Position numbers and translations under genes: made by a program | Shown: in pieces, positions 1 through 10,957 of the stretch | Layout: every line of letters begins with the position of its first letter | Position numbering within the stretch: position 1 is the first letter of the stretch | Source: Candidatus Saccharibacteria bacterium UBA6039 | Lineage (GTDB): Bacteria; Patescibacteriota; Saccharimonadia; Saccharimonadales; Saccharimonadaceae | DNA length: 28,979 nt | Assembly (NCBI GenBank): GCA_002427805.1 | Contig: DIZB01000004.1 | Coordinates: forward strand, 1 to 28,979 | Direction of reading: 5' to 3' | Notes under the pieces: model-generated | The model's input: only the letters and a program-made list of their open reading frames with translations | The model's database searches: none | What the model was told of the DNA's origin: nothing

Positions 1-61
1 TCGCGACCAGACTTAAACAATCATACTCTAGTAAAAGGGTGCGAGTCAAGGGTATTTTGGT

Positions 62-496
62 TTAACGTGTCGCTAAAATTACTACAATGCCCACAATGAC
101 ACCAACAATCACGCCAGCAAGGACTTCTAGGGGCGTATGGCCCTTGGCCACGCGAGGCTTTGGAATGCCACTTTTTGTCTCAATCAGCAGTGCCGTCAGG
201 GCCACTCCCTGTTCTCCGGATGAGCGTCGCACCATAATAGCGTCATACATCACAATCGCGCTTATAAGAGCGGCCACACCGAATACAGCGGAGGTAAGGC
301 CGTCTTTGGCACCGATCACTGTGAGTACCGCAATTACCGTAGCGCTATGCGCGCTTGGCATGCTCCCAGACAAATACAACTGTTTATAGTGTCGGAAGGT
401 CCGCCCCTTAATACTGAGGAAGAGGTACTTGAGCCCTTGAGCAACGCACCATGCAGCGGCTCCCGCGAATAGATACGGCGAGAGCCAGCCAAACAT
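62..496 (-). CDS. Divergent PAP2 family protein (DUF212/YuiD-like)
   Basis: A 144-residue integral membrane protein of the DUF212 divergent PAP2 (acid phosphatase/vanadium haloperoxidase-related) family. The family hallmarks are visible: a Gly-Ser-Met-Pro-Ser-Ala-His-Ser segment near residues 44-51, then the Tyr-Asp-Ala-Ile-Met-Val-Arg-Arg-Ser-Ser-Gly-Glu-Gln motif near 84-96, and a C-terminal His-Thr-Pro-Leu-Glu-Val segment before a last membrane helix. Substrates are not established for this family; lipid-phosphate hydrolysis is only suggested by the PAP2 relationship. The ATG lies 2 nt after the gyrA stop, so it is the third gene of the gyrB-gyrA operon and probably translationally coupled. 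Length matches the family (about 140-150 residues). Confidence 0.85.
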   Translation of the reverse strand: MFGWLSPYLFAGAAAWCVAQGLKYLFLSIKGRTFRHYKQLYLSGSMPSAHSATVIAVLTVIGAKDGLTSAVFGVAALISAIVMYDAIMVRRSSGEQGVALTALLIETKSGIPKPRVAKGHTPLEVLAGVIVGVIVGIVVILATR

Positions 497-498
497 GG

Positions 499-3015
499 TT
501 ATTCCTCGTCCCCTTCTTCAACTTCAACGACTTGCTCCGGCATCAGGCCGAGCGATGCAACCTTATCGTTTTCACTCATGCGCATAATGCGAACACCTTG
601 TGTTGTACGGCCGAGGGTTGGAATATCCTTCAGGCCAACACGAATCGCCTGTCCCTTATTCGAGATCAGCAGTACTTCGCTGGCATCTGCCTCAAGTGTT
701 CGAACCGCAATGATTGGACCAGTCTTGGCGGTCACAACAGCAGCCTTAATACCGACACCGCCGCGCTTGTGTGATGGGAAGTTTGAGACTTTTGTCGCTT
801 TTCCATAGCCGTTTTCACTAATCACAAGCAGGCTACGACCATCATCATCAACGATATCCATACCAACTACTTGGTCGTTAGGTCGTAGGCGTACACCGCG
901 TACACCGCGAGCCGATCGTCCCATTGGACGAGCATCTTTTTCGTTAAAGCGGATCGCCTGACCAGCAGATGTTGATATAATCACATCATTTTCACCGGTA
1001 GACTTTTCGATCCAACGCAGTTCATCACCGTCATCGAGCTTAATAGCAATCAAGCCGTTTGTACGAATATTGGCATATTCCTTAAGTGGCGTCTTCTTCA
1101 CCGTTCCCTTTGTAGTCGCCATAAAGAGGTAGCCATCGTCCTTCGCGTCTTTTTCGTGACGAATAATAGACGTAATGCGCTCTTCAGGTTGGAGATTCAA
1201 CAGGTTCACTGCAGCAACACCCTTCGCAGCAAGGCTCGCAGCTGGCACTTCGTAGGCCTTCAGGCGGAAGATACGGCCCTTATTCGTAAAGAACAGCAGG
1301 TAATCGTGCGTACTAGCTGGAACAAGCTGATCAATCACATCGAGCTCCTTAGTAGTCATACCACGTTTGCCCTTACCGCCACGGTGTTGGCGGCGGTATT
1401 CACTCACGAGCGTTCGCTTAATGTAGTTTTCGGTTGTGAGCAATATCACTGATTCCTCTTCAGGAATAAGCTCTTCGTCGCTAAACTTACCAAGTTCACT
1501 ATTAATCATCTTCGAGCGACGTTCGTCACCGTACTTCTCACGCATCTCAAGGAGTTCTTCTTTAATAATACGAAGCACTTCTTTCTCATCAGCAAGAATT
1601 GCTTCGAGCTTACTAATAAGGGCGAGGAGTTCGGCAAGCTCATTCTCGATCTTATCGCGCTCAAGTCCTGTGAGACGGCGGAGTTGCATCGCAAGAATTG
1701 CTTGTGCCTGAATTTCAGACAGACCGAACATCTCTTGCAAGCCCACTTGAGCCTCTTCACTGGTTTTGCTGGCACGGATGAGCTTAATAACTTCATCAAT
1801 ATGATCAAGTGCAATTTTGTAACCTTCCAAGATATGAGCACGGGCCTTGGCGGCCTTGAGCTCAAACTCGGTTCGACGACGTACAACGACTTGGCGATGC
1901 TTAATAAACTCGCTCAAGATTTCCTGCAGGCCAAGTGTTCGTGGCTGAATGCCATCGATCAGTGCAAGCATGTTGTAGTGGAAGCTTGTTTGAAGCGCAG
2001 TTAGTTTAAATAGCTGGTTAAGAATCTTCTTAGGATACGAATCCTTACGAAGTTCAATCACAACGCGTACTTTGCCTCGAGCCGATTCGTCACGCAAATC
2101 GCTAATAACGATCTTTTTGTCCTTATGTAATTCTGCAATCTTCTCTATAAGTGTTGCTTTATTTACACCATATGGCATTTCTGTGACCACAATTTGACTG
2201 CGGCCTTTCTTGGTTTCCTCGATGGCCGTAACAGCACGAATCGTCACGCTTCCACGTCCAGTTTGGTAGGCAGTTTTCATTGGAGTGCCGCCATACACAA
2301 TCGCACCGGTTGGGAAGTCTGGACCTTTTACGAACTCAAGGAGATCGTCGGTTGTTGCTTCTGGAGTATCAATAAGGTGAATCGTGGCATCAACCAGTTC
2401 GCCGAGGTTGTGTGGCGGAATACTTGTCGCCATACCAACGGCGATACCAATCTGGCCGTTTAGGAGCAGGTTTGGTAGACGCGCAGGCAAGACTGACGGC
2501 TCTTGCTCTGTTCCATCGTAGTTATCGCGGAAGTCGACTGTGTCTTTTTCAAGGTCAACAAGTAGCTCATTACCAGCTCGTCCAAGACGTGCCTCTGTAT
2601 AACGGCTTGCGGCTGGTGGATCTCCGTCCATTGAACCGTAGTTACCTTGGCCGTTCACCAGTGGATAGCGCATCACCCAGTCTTGAGCCAAACGAACCAT
2701 AGAGAAGTAAATGGATGAGTCACCATGTGGGTGATACTTACCCATAACATCACCAACAATACGGGCGCTCTTTAGGAAGCGGCCACCCGGACGAAGGTTC
2801 TGCTCACCCATCGAATACAAAATACGACGGTGAACTGGCTTCATACCATCACGCACGTCAGGCAACGCACGATCAATAATCACGCTCATAGAATAGCGCA
2901 GGAAACTGTCTTCCATCACATCTTCGACAGTACGGTTTTCGACTGAACGAGAGTGAATTTGTGGAATTTCGGGAATGATCTCCCCTTCTAGTGTTGTATC
3001 GATGTCATCATTCAT
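499..3015 (-). CDS. gyrA: DNA gyrase subunit A
   Basis: GyrA of 838 residues, the breakage-reunion subunit of the type IIA topoisomerase that introduces negative supercoils. The winged-helix region is followed by the catalytic tyrosine in Ala-Ala-Ser-Arg-Tyr-Thr-Glu (Tyr139, equivalent to E. coli Tyr122), a coiled-coil arm and a C-terminal beta-pinwheel that opens with a GyrA box, Gln-His-Arg-Gly-Gly-Lys-Gly, near residue 541, a one-residue variant of QRRGGKG. The box identifies it as gyrase rather than ParC. Within the quinolone-binding helix the serine is kept (Ser100) but the usual acidic residue four positions on is Phe104. The tail is strongly acidic. It starts 2 nt after the gyrB stop, in one operon. 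Confidence 0.97.
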   Translation of the reverse strand: MNDDIDTTLEGEIIPEIPQIHSRSVENRTVEDVMEDSFLRYSMSVIIDRALPDVRDGMKPVHRRILYSMGEQNLRPGGRFLKSARIVGDVMGKYHPHGDSSIYFSMVRLAQDWVMRYPLVNGQGNYGSMDGDPPAASRYTEARLGRAGNELLVDLEKDTVDFRDNYDGTEQEPSVLPARLPNLLLNGQIGIAVGMATSIPPHNLGELVDATIHLIDTPEATTDDLLEFVKGPDFPTGAIVYGGTPMKTAYQTGRGSVTIRAVTAIEETKKGRSQIVVTEMPYGVNKATLIEKIAELHKDKKIVISDLRDESARGKVRVVIELRKDSYPKKILNQLFKLTALQTSFHYNMLALIDGIQPRTLGLQEILSEFIKHRQVVVRRRTEFELKAAKARAHILEGYKIALDHIDEVIKLIRASKTSEEAQVGLQEMFGLSEIQAQAILAMQLRRLTGLERDKIENELAELLALISKLEAILADEKEVLRIIKEELLEMREKYGDERRSKMINSELGKFSDEELIPEEESVILLTTENYIKRTLVSEYRRQHRGGKGKRGMTTKELDVIDQLVPASTHDYLLFFTNKGRIFRLKAYEVPAASLAAKGVAAVNLLNLQPEERITSIIRHEKDAKDDGYLFMATTKGTVKKTPLKEYANIRTNGLIAIKLDDGDELRWIEKSTGENDVIISTSAGQAIRFNEKDARPMGRSARGVRGVRLRPNDQVVGMDIVDDDGRSLLVISENGYGKATKVSNFPSHKRGGVGIKAAVVTAKTGPIIAVRTLEADASEVLLISNKGQAIRVGLKDIPTLGRTTQGVRIMRMSENDKVASLGLMPEQVVEVEEGDEE

Positions 3016-3017
3016 GA

Positions 3018-4994
<1,977 letters not shown>

Positions 4995-5051
4995 TTAACT
5001 GCACTCCCTCACTTGTTTTCGGACTATTCTGTCGTCATAGACAATACTACC

Positions 5052-5080
5052 ATTATACCGAAAAAATAGTGTTCACTCAA
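5052..5080 (-). promoter_or_regulatory. gyrB-gyrA promoter
   Basis: On the minus strand: -35 TTGAGT (5080-5075), 17-nt spacer, -10 TATAAT (5057-5052). Transcription should start near 5045. It lies back to back with the divergent promoter of the surface-protein gene; the two -35 elements are only 5 bp apart. Confidence 0.75.
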
Positions 5081-5085
5081 GTTAC

Positions 5086-5114
5086 TTGCTTGAACATATT
5101 TCTTATGCTAATCT
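5086..5114 (+). promoter_or_regulatory. Promoter of LPXTG surface-protein gene
   Basis: -35 TTGCTT (5086-5091), 17-nt spacer ending in TATGC, -10 TAATCT (5109-5114), an extended -10 of the TGC-TA type seen across this window. The predicted start is near 5121, giving a leader of about 27 nt. The only Shine-Dalgarno-like GAGG (5124-5127) is about 20 nt from the ATG, too far to be used normally. Confidence 0.6.
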
Positions 5115-5147
5115 GATATACAAGAGGTAATCTCAAAAAATAAAAAT

Positions 5148-6422
5148 ATGTTTAGAAAAATTGTATCTAATCTCTCGTTTAGTCCAGCAATCGTCGGCCA
5201 ACTCGGTTTCTATGCAAAGCGCCTTCGTAAAGAGGAAACAACCCGCAGACTCGGTGTTATTTTCGTCGTTCTCGCTCTTATTGTGCAATCTGTCGCTATT
5301 TTACAACCACCAGAATCGGCCAACGCTACCGGTACAAACGACTTTGTTGATGGCGGCCTTGGGATTGGTGCAAGTCGCTCATTTAATAAGTACTTAGTCC
5401 CCTACGACGCTAATGCGCGTAACTTAAAAGATATTATGACCTATATGGGCATCAGCCGCGCAGAGATTACCGCAACGCAGTACACCTCTTGGATTGTTAA
5501 TAATACAATCTCCTGGGGCCATAATCCTCGCTTTAGCTATGCGCAGGGCGAACGCGCGGTTGCAGTTACTAACACTGCCGGCAAAACAATTACAACGATC
5601 TATGCAAAACCTGCGAAGCTCAATAACGGCGCACGTGCTCGAATTTACGGCTGGGTAGGTCACTCGGCCCGAGTTGGTTGGTTCGCAATCATGCAAGCTT
5701 GCGGTAACCTTGTGACGAACGTTATTCCTCCTCCACCACCGCCACCAGTCAAAAAATGTGTCTACAATGCAGCAATTCTGGCCGATAGTAAAGATTGTCT
5801 GCCATGCCCAGGTAATCAAAATTTATGGATCAAAGATTCGTCATGTGTTCCAAACATCGTGAAGTCTAAAACCGCAAGCAACCTCACTCAGGGATCCGTT
5901 AATGCGACAACAACCACTGCAAATGCGAGTGATCAGATTACCTACACGATTACCGTTCATAACACCGGCCTCGCTCCAACCTCAGTACCACTATCTGAGC
6001 GTCTCGATGACGTGCTTGAGTACTCAACGCTTATCGATAACGGTGGAGGTGTCTTTGACCCAGCCACCAAGACACTCAGCTGGCCTACGATCCAGCTCGC
6101 GGCAGCTGCCAGCCAATCACGCACCTTTGCCATTAAAGTGCTCGATACCATCCCTGCAACAGCCCAAGGTGCGAGCGACCCAACATCATACGACTGTGTG
6201 ATGTCAAACGTTTTCGGCGATAACGTCAGTATTAAGGTACTTTGTCCAACACCGAAGATCATCGAGCAAGTTGCTACACAACTTCCTCACACTGGACCAA
6301 AAGAAAATCTGTTATTTGCTGGTGTCGTCCTCGCAATCGTTACCTACTTCTACGCAAGGTCTCGCCAAGTGAGAAAAGAAGTTCGGTTACTACGTCGCAA
6401 TGTTAACGGTGGAACTATATAG
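5148..6422 (+). CDS. LPXTG-anchored surface protein with DUF11-type domain
   Basis: A 424-residue secreted, probably cell-wall-anchored protein. A basic N-terminus precedes a hydrophobic helix (about 35-53) and a likely signal-peptidase site after Ala-Asn-Ala (residue 60). An extracellular region of about 130 residues with no recognised fold follows, then a run of seven prolines (194-200), a short cysteine-bearing linker (Cys-Leu-Pro-Cys-Pro), and a DUF11-like beta-sandwich domain (about 235-345: conflicting-term repeat features such as Ile-Thr-Tyr-Thr-Ile-Thr-Val-His-Asn-Thr-Gly). The C-terminus is a complete sortase signal: Leu-Pro-His-Thr-Gly (379-383), a hydrophobic helix and a basic tail. 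No sortase gene is in the window. The N-terminal helix sits about 35 residues in, longer than a standard signal peptide. A role in attachment to a host cell is inference only. Confidence 0.85.
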   Translation: MFRKIVSNLSFSPAIVGQLGFYAKRLRKEETTRRLGVIFVVLALIVQSVAILQPPESANATGTNDFVDGGLGIGASRSFNKYLVPYDANARNLKDIMTYMGISRAEITATQYTSWIVNNTISWGHNPRFSYAQGERAVAVTNTAGKTITTIYAKPAKLNNGARARIYGWVGHSARVGWFAIMQACGNLVTNVIPPPPPPPVKKCVYNAAILADSKDCLPCPGNQNLWIKDSSCVPNIVKSKTASNLTQGSVNATTTTANASDQITYTITVHNTGLAPTSVPLSERLDDVLEYSTLIDNGGGVFDPATKTLSWPTIQLAAAASQSRTFAIKVLDTIPATAQGASDPTSYDCVMSNVFGDNVSIKVLCPTPKIIEQVATQLPHTGPKENLLFAGVVLAIVTYFYARSRQVRKEVRLLRRNVNGGTI

Positions 6423-6439
6423 AAAGTAAGGATGGAAAT

Positions 6440-7021
6440 ATGAGTGATAATCCAGAGGTGTTTAAGGGCGGAGCCGAACGAACGGTTGAAACCAGCGAAC
6501 TCAGCAAAGAACAACTAGAAAAGACTCGCTTAGAGCACGAGGCGACGCCTGAGTTCAGTCCACGAGATGCCGAGCAATCAGCGGAGGCTGCAAAGACAGA
6601 AGCAATGAAAGCCGCTGTCAGCGTGGAGGCTGGTGGTGCTGAAAAGAAACGTGAGGGCACAGGTACGCCTGCGGCGCGGCGCGGCGCAATCAGTAAAGCT
6701 CAAAAGAAGGCTAGCTTTAAGCGTGAGATGAAAGAAGTTCAAAGGCAACTATCACCCACGAGCCGTGCATTTAGCAAAGTCATTCACAATAAAGCCATTG
6801 AGCAAGCCTCAGACGCTGTTGGTTCAACTGTTGCAAGGCCAAATGCAATCCTTGCCGGTGCCGTAGCTGCGTTCATCGTGACACTCGTTGTCTACCTTGT
6901 TGCCAAGAATATCGGCTACACGCTCTCTGGCTTTGAAACCATCGGTGCCTTTATCGTCGGCTGGGTCATCGGCATTGTCTACGACTACCTACGCGCACTC
7001 GTCACCGGCAAACCAAGTTAA
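6440..7021 (+). CDS. Membrane protein with charged N-terminal region, unknown function
   Basis: A 193-residue protein I do not recognise as a named family. About 130 hydrophilic, Glu/Lys/Ala-rich residues, probably disordered or partly coiled and presumably cytoplasmic, are followed by two hydrophobic helices (about 135-155 and 163-180) and a short tail. It begins 17 nt after the surface-protein gene, with AAGGA about 9 nt before the ATG, so the two are probably co-transcribed. A role linked to the surface protein is suggested by this pairing only. Its transcript appears to end in a hairpin that lies inside the 3' end of the convergent ATPase gene. Confidence 0.7.
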   Translation: MSDNPEVFKGGAERTVETSELSKEQLEKTRLEHEATPEFSPRDAEQSAEAAKTEAMKAAVSVEAGGAEKKREGTGTPAARRGAISKAQKKASFKREMKEVQRQLSPTSRAFSKVIHNKAIEQASDAVGSTVARPNAILAGAVAAFIVTLVVYLVAKNIGYTLSGFETIGAFIVGWVIGIVYDYLRALVTGKPS

Positions 7022-7033
7022 TATCTAAGCAAT

Positions 7034-9838
7034 TTAATGTAACTTAATCGAGACTTCATCGTCTCGATTTTTGTGATATTCGTGTATATGGAATTTATCT
7101 TCAGCTTCAGGTTCACTCTGCTCAGGTTCATCAGGCACGACTGAGGCCGCTTGTGGCTCGACGGGCGCAATAGGAGCACTTGTTACCGAGATTGGCGCAG
7201 CAGGTGCTACAGGCGCGGCCTTAGGTCCTGTGGTGGCAATCTGCTGACGCTTAGCGAGCCAATCATCAAGAAATGATGATCCCGATGCCTGTGGAGCTGC
7301 AGTCTGGGGAACCGATGGAGACTGTGCCGTGGTAGCGCGAAGACTATTAAATCGTTCTTGCTGTGCCTGCTTCAGCGCTTCAAGTTTTTGCTTCTTCGCT
7401 TCATCACCCGCCCCTAGACGTGCAAATATCTCTTTTTCAACGATAGCCCGTGGTCGCCCATACTTTGCAGCCGATAGTTTTTTCAAAGCATCACGTAGTT
7501 GTGGGTTTGATGTTCCCATTGGAGGCACAAGCCCCATGCTAAAGGCGGCTGACGGTACGTTATTAATCATTACCGAGGCAATCGTCTGGAAGTTAGGCAA
7601 CTTCGTCAGGTCTTCGGCGTCAAACGTTGGCGCGAACTTCTTCTGTAAGATCTCCGCATCAGTAATCCCAATACGTCCACTAATGACCGTACCAATGTTA
7701 CCAATGATGGCTTCCCTAATCTTATCCGTGAGCTGCGTCATAAACTGGTTCGCTAAGATAAGGTTAAGGCGGTACTTTCTCGACTCAGAGAGGATAGATT
7801 CAAAGCTATCGGTTGCAAAGTTCTGGAACTCATCAACGTAAAGTGCAAAATCTTGGCGCTGATCTTCCGGAATGTCGGCTCGTCCCATGGCTGCGGCCTG
7901 GAATTTCATCACAAATATCATCCCGAGAAGCTGCGAGTTGAGTTCACCTGTTCGGCCTTTTGAAAGGTTTACCAGCAGGATCTTTTTGTTATCCATGATC
8001 TCGCGCAGGTTAAAGCCACTTTTTGTCTGCCCAATCACATTACGCATCATTTCGTTACTCAAGAAAGCACCGAACTTACTGACAAACCAACCAAGCACCT
8101 CCGATTTATTCGCATCGCTGGTCTGTGCCATTTCCTTATTCCAGAAATCTAAGACCGTGCGGTCAGTGACATGTTTGAGTTTTTCATCCGTAAAGGCCTG
8201 GTCATTAAAGACCTGCGGTACATCAATAAAGGTTGATCCAGCCGGATCGCTCATAATCGTGAGCGCTGCGTTACGGAACCAGTGCTCGTAGCGAGGGCCA
8301 ATAATACCCGTGTGACCCGGGTCATATAAGCGGTACAACATTGCAAGTGTTTCCTGAATCAAGAAGTCGCGTTGATCCTGGTTTTCAAACTCAAACAAGT
8401 TAAGGCCAATCGGGTTTTCCATATCACTTGGGTTAAAGTAAATAACATCTTCAACACGTTCTTTCGGTATCATACCGAGTAGCTCTTCAACAGAATCTCC
8501 ATGCGGATCAATAAAGGCAAATCCCTTGCCGTCCATCATGTCCTGATATGCCAAATTCTCAAGGAGCTTCGACTTACCTGTACCCGTTTGACCAATCATA
8601 TAGGTGTGACGGCGGCGATCGTTGGTACTGAGCCGAATTGGCTTTTTTGTGCCCCTAAATTCGTTGTAGCCAAGTAAAAAGCCTTCGTCCATAACCTGGG
8701 TCGGGCCATCAACCTGCTTTGCCATCTGTCGCGTCACCTGAGACGTTGGAATACTGTTTTGGTCGGGTAGATGAAAGAGCGTTGCGAGCTCGACGCTATT
8801 AAGAATATTCTGCGTGACTGATTGAGGGAAGAAACGGAAGATGTATGCCGTCACAAGACCTTCAATATCTTTCGCCACGTTAAACTTGAATCCATTATTA
8901 ATACTCGAGTCAAAAAGTGAGAAAGCCGACACGACATTTTTAAGCAATGCCTGCGACTGTGCGGCTGTGTTTGACGATACGACAACACGAACGAGTGTTT
9001 CGTATCCAGGGTGTTTTGTTTTCTCCTCAATTGATTCAACGAGTGATTGTTCGAGTGAGGTAAGCTGTTTATCTTCAGGTTTGACATCAGATGCTTCTGG
9101 CGGTTTCCAGAGTGCACCCATGATATCTTTAAGGCCACCACCGCCCAAGCCTGTTTTTACACCTTTGTCCTTTTTGATCTTTCCGGCAGACGCAATCGAG
9201 TTTTTCGTCCAACCCTCACCTGCTGGTCGTATCAGCAGCTGCACAGCAACGCCGTCTTCTCTGCCAGCTGAGGATAATGCATTAAGTAGTGCTCTCGCGG
9301 CATCTCGTTTTGTCTCTTGGTAGGTTGCGATCGGATAGACATAATTTTTCTTCAGCGTAAATTCGCCACCAATTGTACCGCTCAGTTTGCCGGCCTTGTT
9401 AAAAATATTGCGCTCTTCTACCTCTTCGAGCCGAGCAGATGGATATGCCGCTGCAACGGCCTGCGTAACAACATCAATAAGAACTGTTGGAATAACTGCA
9501 TAGTAATGCACGAGTCCACCGTGCGCCACCATTTCAAGCGCCAGGTGTCGCTGACCATAGACTTTGCTCTTAAAGCCTTTCGTGGCAGTACTTGCGATAA
9601 TGTTATACATCACCTGAGCCTGGGATAGTACCTCTTCGGTGACATCTCGCTCATCGCGGCCATTACCGTCAAGATCATCACTTGATGGTGGAATATGAAT
9701 ATACATTGATACCATCTTGAGGCCACGCTCATAGTTCTTCGCTTCACGTAACGTCTTTCGATACATCAGGAAAACAAACGAGGACAACACGCCAACGAAG
9801 ATAAGGACAAGAAGGACTGTAACGAAAAAGCCAATCAT
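7034..9838 (-). CDS. VirD4/TraG-like type IV secretion ATPase, membrane-anchored
   Basis: A 934-residue FtsK/HerA-superfamily ATPase resembling the conjugative coupling-protein family. An N-terminal membrane helix (about 2-26) is followed by a long domain of about 350 residues, then Walker A Gly-Gln-Thr-Gly-Thr-Gly-Lys-Ser (about 416-423) and a phosphate-loop neighbour Phe-Ile-Asp-Pro-His-Gly-Asp. Walker B is Leu-Tyr-Val-Asp-Glu-Phe-Gln-Asn (about 664-671), followed by the Leu-Ile-Leu-Ala-Asn-Gln sensor region. The C-terminus is a Pro/Ala/Gln-rich, likely disordered tail of about 130 residues. It would move DNA or protein across or along the membrane, or power a pilus or secretion complex; no other type IV secretion genes are in the window. 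The start has an AGGAG Shine-Dalgarno. It follows the 139-residue gene by 24 bp. Confidence 0.85.
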   Translation of the reverse strand: MIGFFVTVLLVLIFVGVLSSFVFLMYRKTLREAKNYERGLKMVSMYIHIPPSSDDLDGNGRDERDVTEEVLSQAQVMYNIIASTATKGFKSKVYGQRHLALEMVAHGGLVHYYAVIPTVLIDVVTQAVAAAYPSARLEEVEERNIFNKAGKLSGTIGGEFTLKKNYVYPIATYQETKRDAARALLNALSSAGREDGVAVQLLIRPAGEGWTKNSIASAGKIKKDKGVKTGLGGGGLKDIMGALWKPPEASDVKPEDKQLTSLEQSLVESIEEKTKHPGYETLVRVVVSSNTAAQSQALLKNVVSAFSLFDSSINNGFKFNVAKDIEGLVTAYIFRFFPQSVTQNILNSVELATLFHLPDQNSIPTSQVTRQMAKQVDGPTQVMDEGFLLGYNEFRGTKKPIRLSTNDRRRHTYMIGQTGTGKSKLLENLAYQDMMDGKGFAFIDPHGDSVEELLGMIPKERVEDVIYFNPSDMENPIGLNLFEFENQDQRDFLIQETLAMLYRLYDPGHTGIIGPRYEHWFRNAALTIMSDPAGSTFIDVPQVFNDQAFTDEKLKHVTDRTVLDFWNKEMAQTSDANKSEVLGWFVSKFGAFLSNEMMRNVIGQTKSGFNLREIMDNKKILLVNLSKGRTGELNSQLLGMIFVMKFQAAAMGRADIPEDQRQDFALYVDEFQNFATDSFESILSESRKYRLNLILANQFMTQLTDKIREAIIGNIGTVISGRIGITDAEILQKKFAPTFDAEDLTKLPNFQTIASVMINNVPSAAFSMGLVPPMGTSNPQLRDALKKLSAAKYGRPRAIVEKEIFARLGAGDEAKKQKLEALKQAQQERFNSLRATTAQSPSVPQTAAPQASGSSFLDDWLAKRQQIATTGPKAAPVAPAAPISVTSAPIAPVEPQAASVVPDEPEQSEPEAEDKFHIHEYHKNRDDEVSIKLH
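7046..7072 (+). terminator. Terminator of the surface-protein operon, inside the opposing gene
   Basis: A perfect 9-bp stem, AATCGAGAC (7046-7054) with GTCTCGATT (7061-7069), a 6-nt loop and a run of five T overlapping the arm end (7068-7072). It lies within the last codons of the convergent ATPase gene (stop at 7034), so the sequence serves both as coding DNA and as a plus-strand terminator. Confidence 0.75.
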
Positions 9839-9862
9839 TATAAGCTCCTAAGAAGCGAGGCC

Positions 9863-10282
9863 TTATGAAGCCTCGCCCATCTCCCTTCCGTAGCGTTTTT
9901 TCAAATAATCACGTTGCAACTGATTAACAGCTTCTTCGCGCTGGTACGGGTCATTCTGCGTCTCAGCGACGATCTTTTTCGCCTTATCAACCCATTCTTT
10001 TTCAATTAAGTCCTCGTCGGCTGCAACCGTTGGGCCGGTCGCAGTTGTTGTCGTGACAGTTATTGGCTGATCCACCAGTACAACAGGACTTGGTAAGATT
10101 GGAGATGAAGACGACGCATCACTGGCAGCAGCCTGCAGCTCCGCGGTTTGCTCGCGTCGCTCTGCACCATTCTCAATGCCCTGTTCAGGTGTTGGAAGTT
10201 GTCCGACACGTTCAGGGTTGACTTGATACTCAGAAGGACCGTGCTCTGGTCCAATCTTAGGCGTCGATGTCTCTGGTTCCAT
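9863..10282 (-). CDS. Hydrophilic hypothetical protein upstream of the secretion ATPase
   Basis: A 139-residue protein I do not recognise. It is hydrophilic and acidic with no membrane segment. The first 90 or so residues are low-complexity (Glu, Pro, Ser, Thr, Ala-rich) and probably disordered; the last 45 residues look helical and charged (Glu-Lys-Glu-Trp-Val-Asp-Lys-Ala-Lys-Lys-Ile). It lies 24 bp upstream of the VirD4/TraG-like ATPase in the same direction, so an accessory role is possible but unproven. Its ATG comes exactly 7 nt after a TATAAT -10 box, so the mRNA should be leaderless. Confidence 0.7.
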   Translation of the reverse strand: MEPETSTPKIGPEHGPSEYQVNPERVGQLPTPEQGIENGAERREQTAELQAAASDASSSSPILPSPVVLVDQPITVTTTTATGPTVAADEDLIEKEWVDKAKKIVAETQNDPYQREEAVNQLQRDYLKKRYGREMGEAS

Positions 10283-10298
10283 ATCTGTAATTATAGCA
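10283..10298 (-). promoter_or_regulatory. Extended -10 promoter giving a leaderless mRNA
   Basis: On the minus strand TGC directly precedes TATAAT (10295-10290), and the ATG of the 139-residue gene follows after 7 nt. No convincing -35 is seen. Transcription would start at or within 1 nt of the start codon. Confidence 0.65.
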
Positions 10299-10326
10299 TA
10301 GTGCTATGTCGCTTATGTAGCACAAA

Positions 10327-10713
10327 TTAACGAATTCTTTTTGTAATATACAGACACCCAATGAGCTCAAAAAGACCGACAAGTCCAAACTCGTAGATCC
10401 CTATCGTGTTGACTGATTGAAGACCGACAAGCATGACTGGAGCAATCGCAACTATCGTCGAATAATAATACGCATCACGAAAACTCAGCGCACGAAGTGG
10501 CCTTTTGACTGTAAATGTTGCGCTCAACCTGGAAATAATGCCACTGATACCAAATAAAAGATACGCCACCACTCCAAGTGATGACGTATATGCAAAAACA
10601 AAGACCGCTAAGATACCAAAAGGCCCTACAGAAGTAGGGACCGTTATATTAAGGAGAAGTAAAAGCAAGCAGAGGCTCGCAATCGTCATAATGGCAACTA
10701 TTCTTTTCAACAT
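10327..10713 (-). CDS. Small integral membrane protein, unknown function
   Basis: A 128-residue protein, very hydrophobic, with four predicted membrane helices (about 7-25, 33-57, 85-102, 107-124) and a basic loop between helices two and three (Thr-Val-Lys-Arg-Pro-Leu-Arg). It ends in Thr-Lys-Arg-Ile-Arg. I recognise no family. It precedes the 139-residue gene by 44 bp on the same strand; that gene has its own promoter. An extended -10 (TGC TATAGT, 10732-10724) lies 10 nt before the ATG, predicting a leader of only a few nucleotides and no Shine-Dalgarno. Confidence 0.65.
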   Translation of the reverse strand: MLKRIVAIMTIASLCLLLLLLNITVPTSVGPFGILAVFVFAYTSSLGVVAYLLFGISGIISRLSATFTVKRPLRALSFRDAYYYSTIVAIAPVMLVGLQSVNTIGIYEFGLVGLFELIGCLYITKRIR

Positions 10714-10732
10714 TCTTATGGCTACTATAGCA
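10714..10732 (-). promoter_or_regulatory. Extended -10 promoter, near-leaderless
   Basis: TGC (10732-10730) followed by TATAGT (10729-10724) on the minus strand, 10 nt before the ATG at 10713. No clear -35. Confidence 0.5.
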
Positions 10733-10860
10733 CTGGGGCTAAAAAAGTTGAAACAAGCCCGAGTGACAAGTCTGATGTCCGGATCGCTCAGTCGCTCCTA
10801 TTAAAAATAAATGAGCCGGGAATCGGACGACCTGCCACTGCAGGCTGTTGTACTCTGACC

Positions 10861-10875
10861 GCTCCCATAGGGAGC
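10861..10875. repeat. Short perfect hairpin
   Basis: GCTCCC and GGGAGC separated by ATA, a perfect 6-bp GC-rich stem with no adjacent T run, 34 bp from the larger inverted repeat. Confidence 0.7.
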
Positions 10876-10908
10876 ATATGATCACAGTACATTGCGCTCT
10901 TATTCCGT

Positions 10909-10957
10909 GGTATATCTGACTCTTGCACCACGTTGTAGTATAAGAGTCAGATATACC
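10909..10957. repeat. Perfect 16-bp inverted repeat
   Basis: Left arm GGTATATCTGACTCTT (10909-10924) and its exact complement (10942-10957) flank 17 nt. Neither side has a T run, so it does not look like a terminator. It could be an RNA stem or a protein-binding site. Confidence 0.9.

Noticed and set aside
5123..5133. GAGG as Shine-Dalgarno for an earlier start of the surface protein
   Set aside because: No usable start codon lies 5-10 nt downstream; the ATG at 5148 stays the best start.
10505..10804. 99-codon plus-strand frame
   Set aside because: It runs antisense through the four-helix membrane-protein gene and past its promoter; no family similarity and no start signal.
10803..10860. 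Possible tRNA on the minus strand (segment resembling a T arm and acceptor 3' end)
   Set aside because: No 7-bp acceptor stem, no valid T stem and no encoded CCA; only a loose resemblance.
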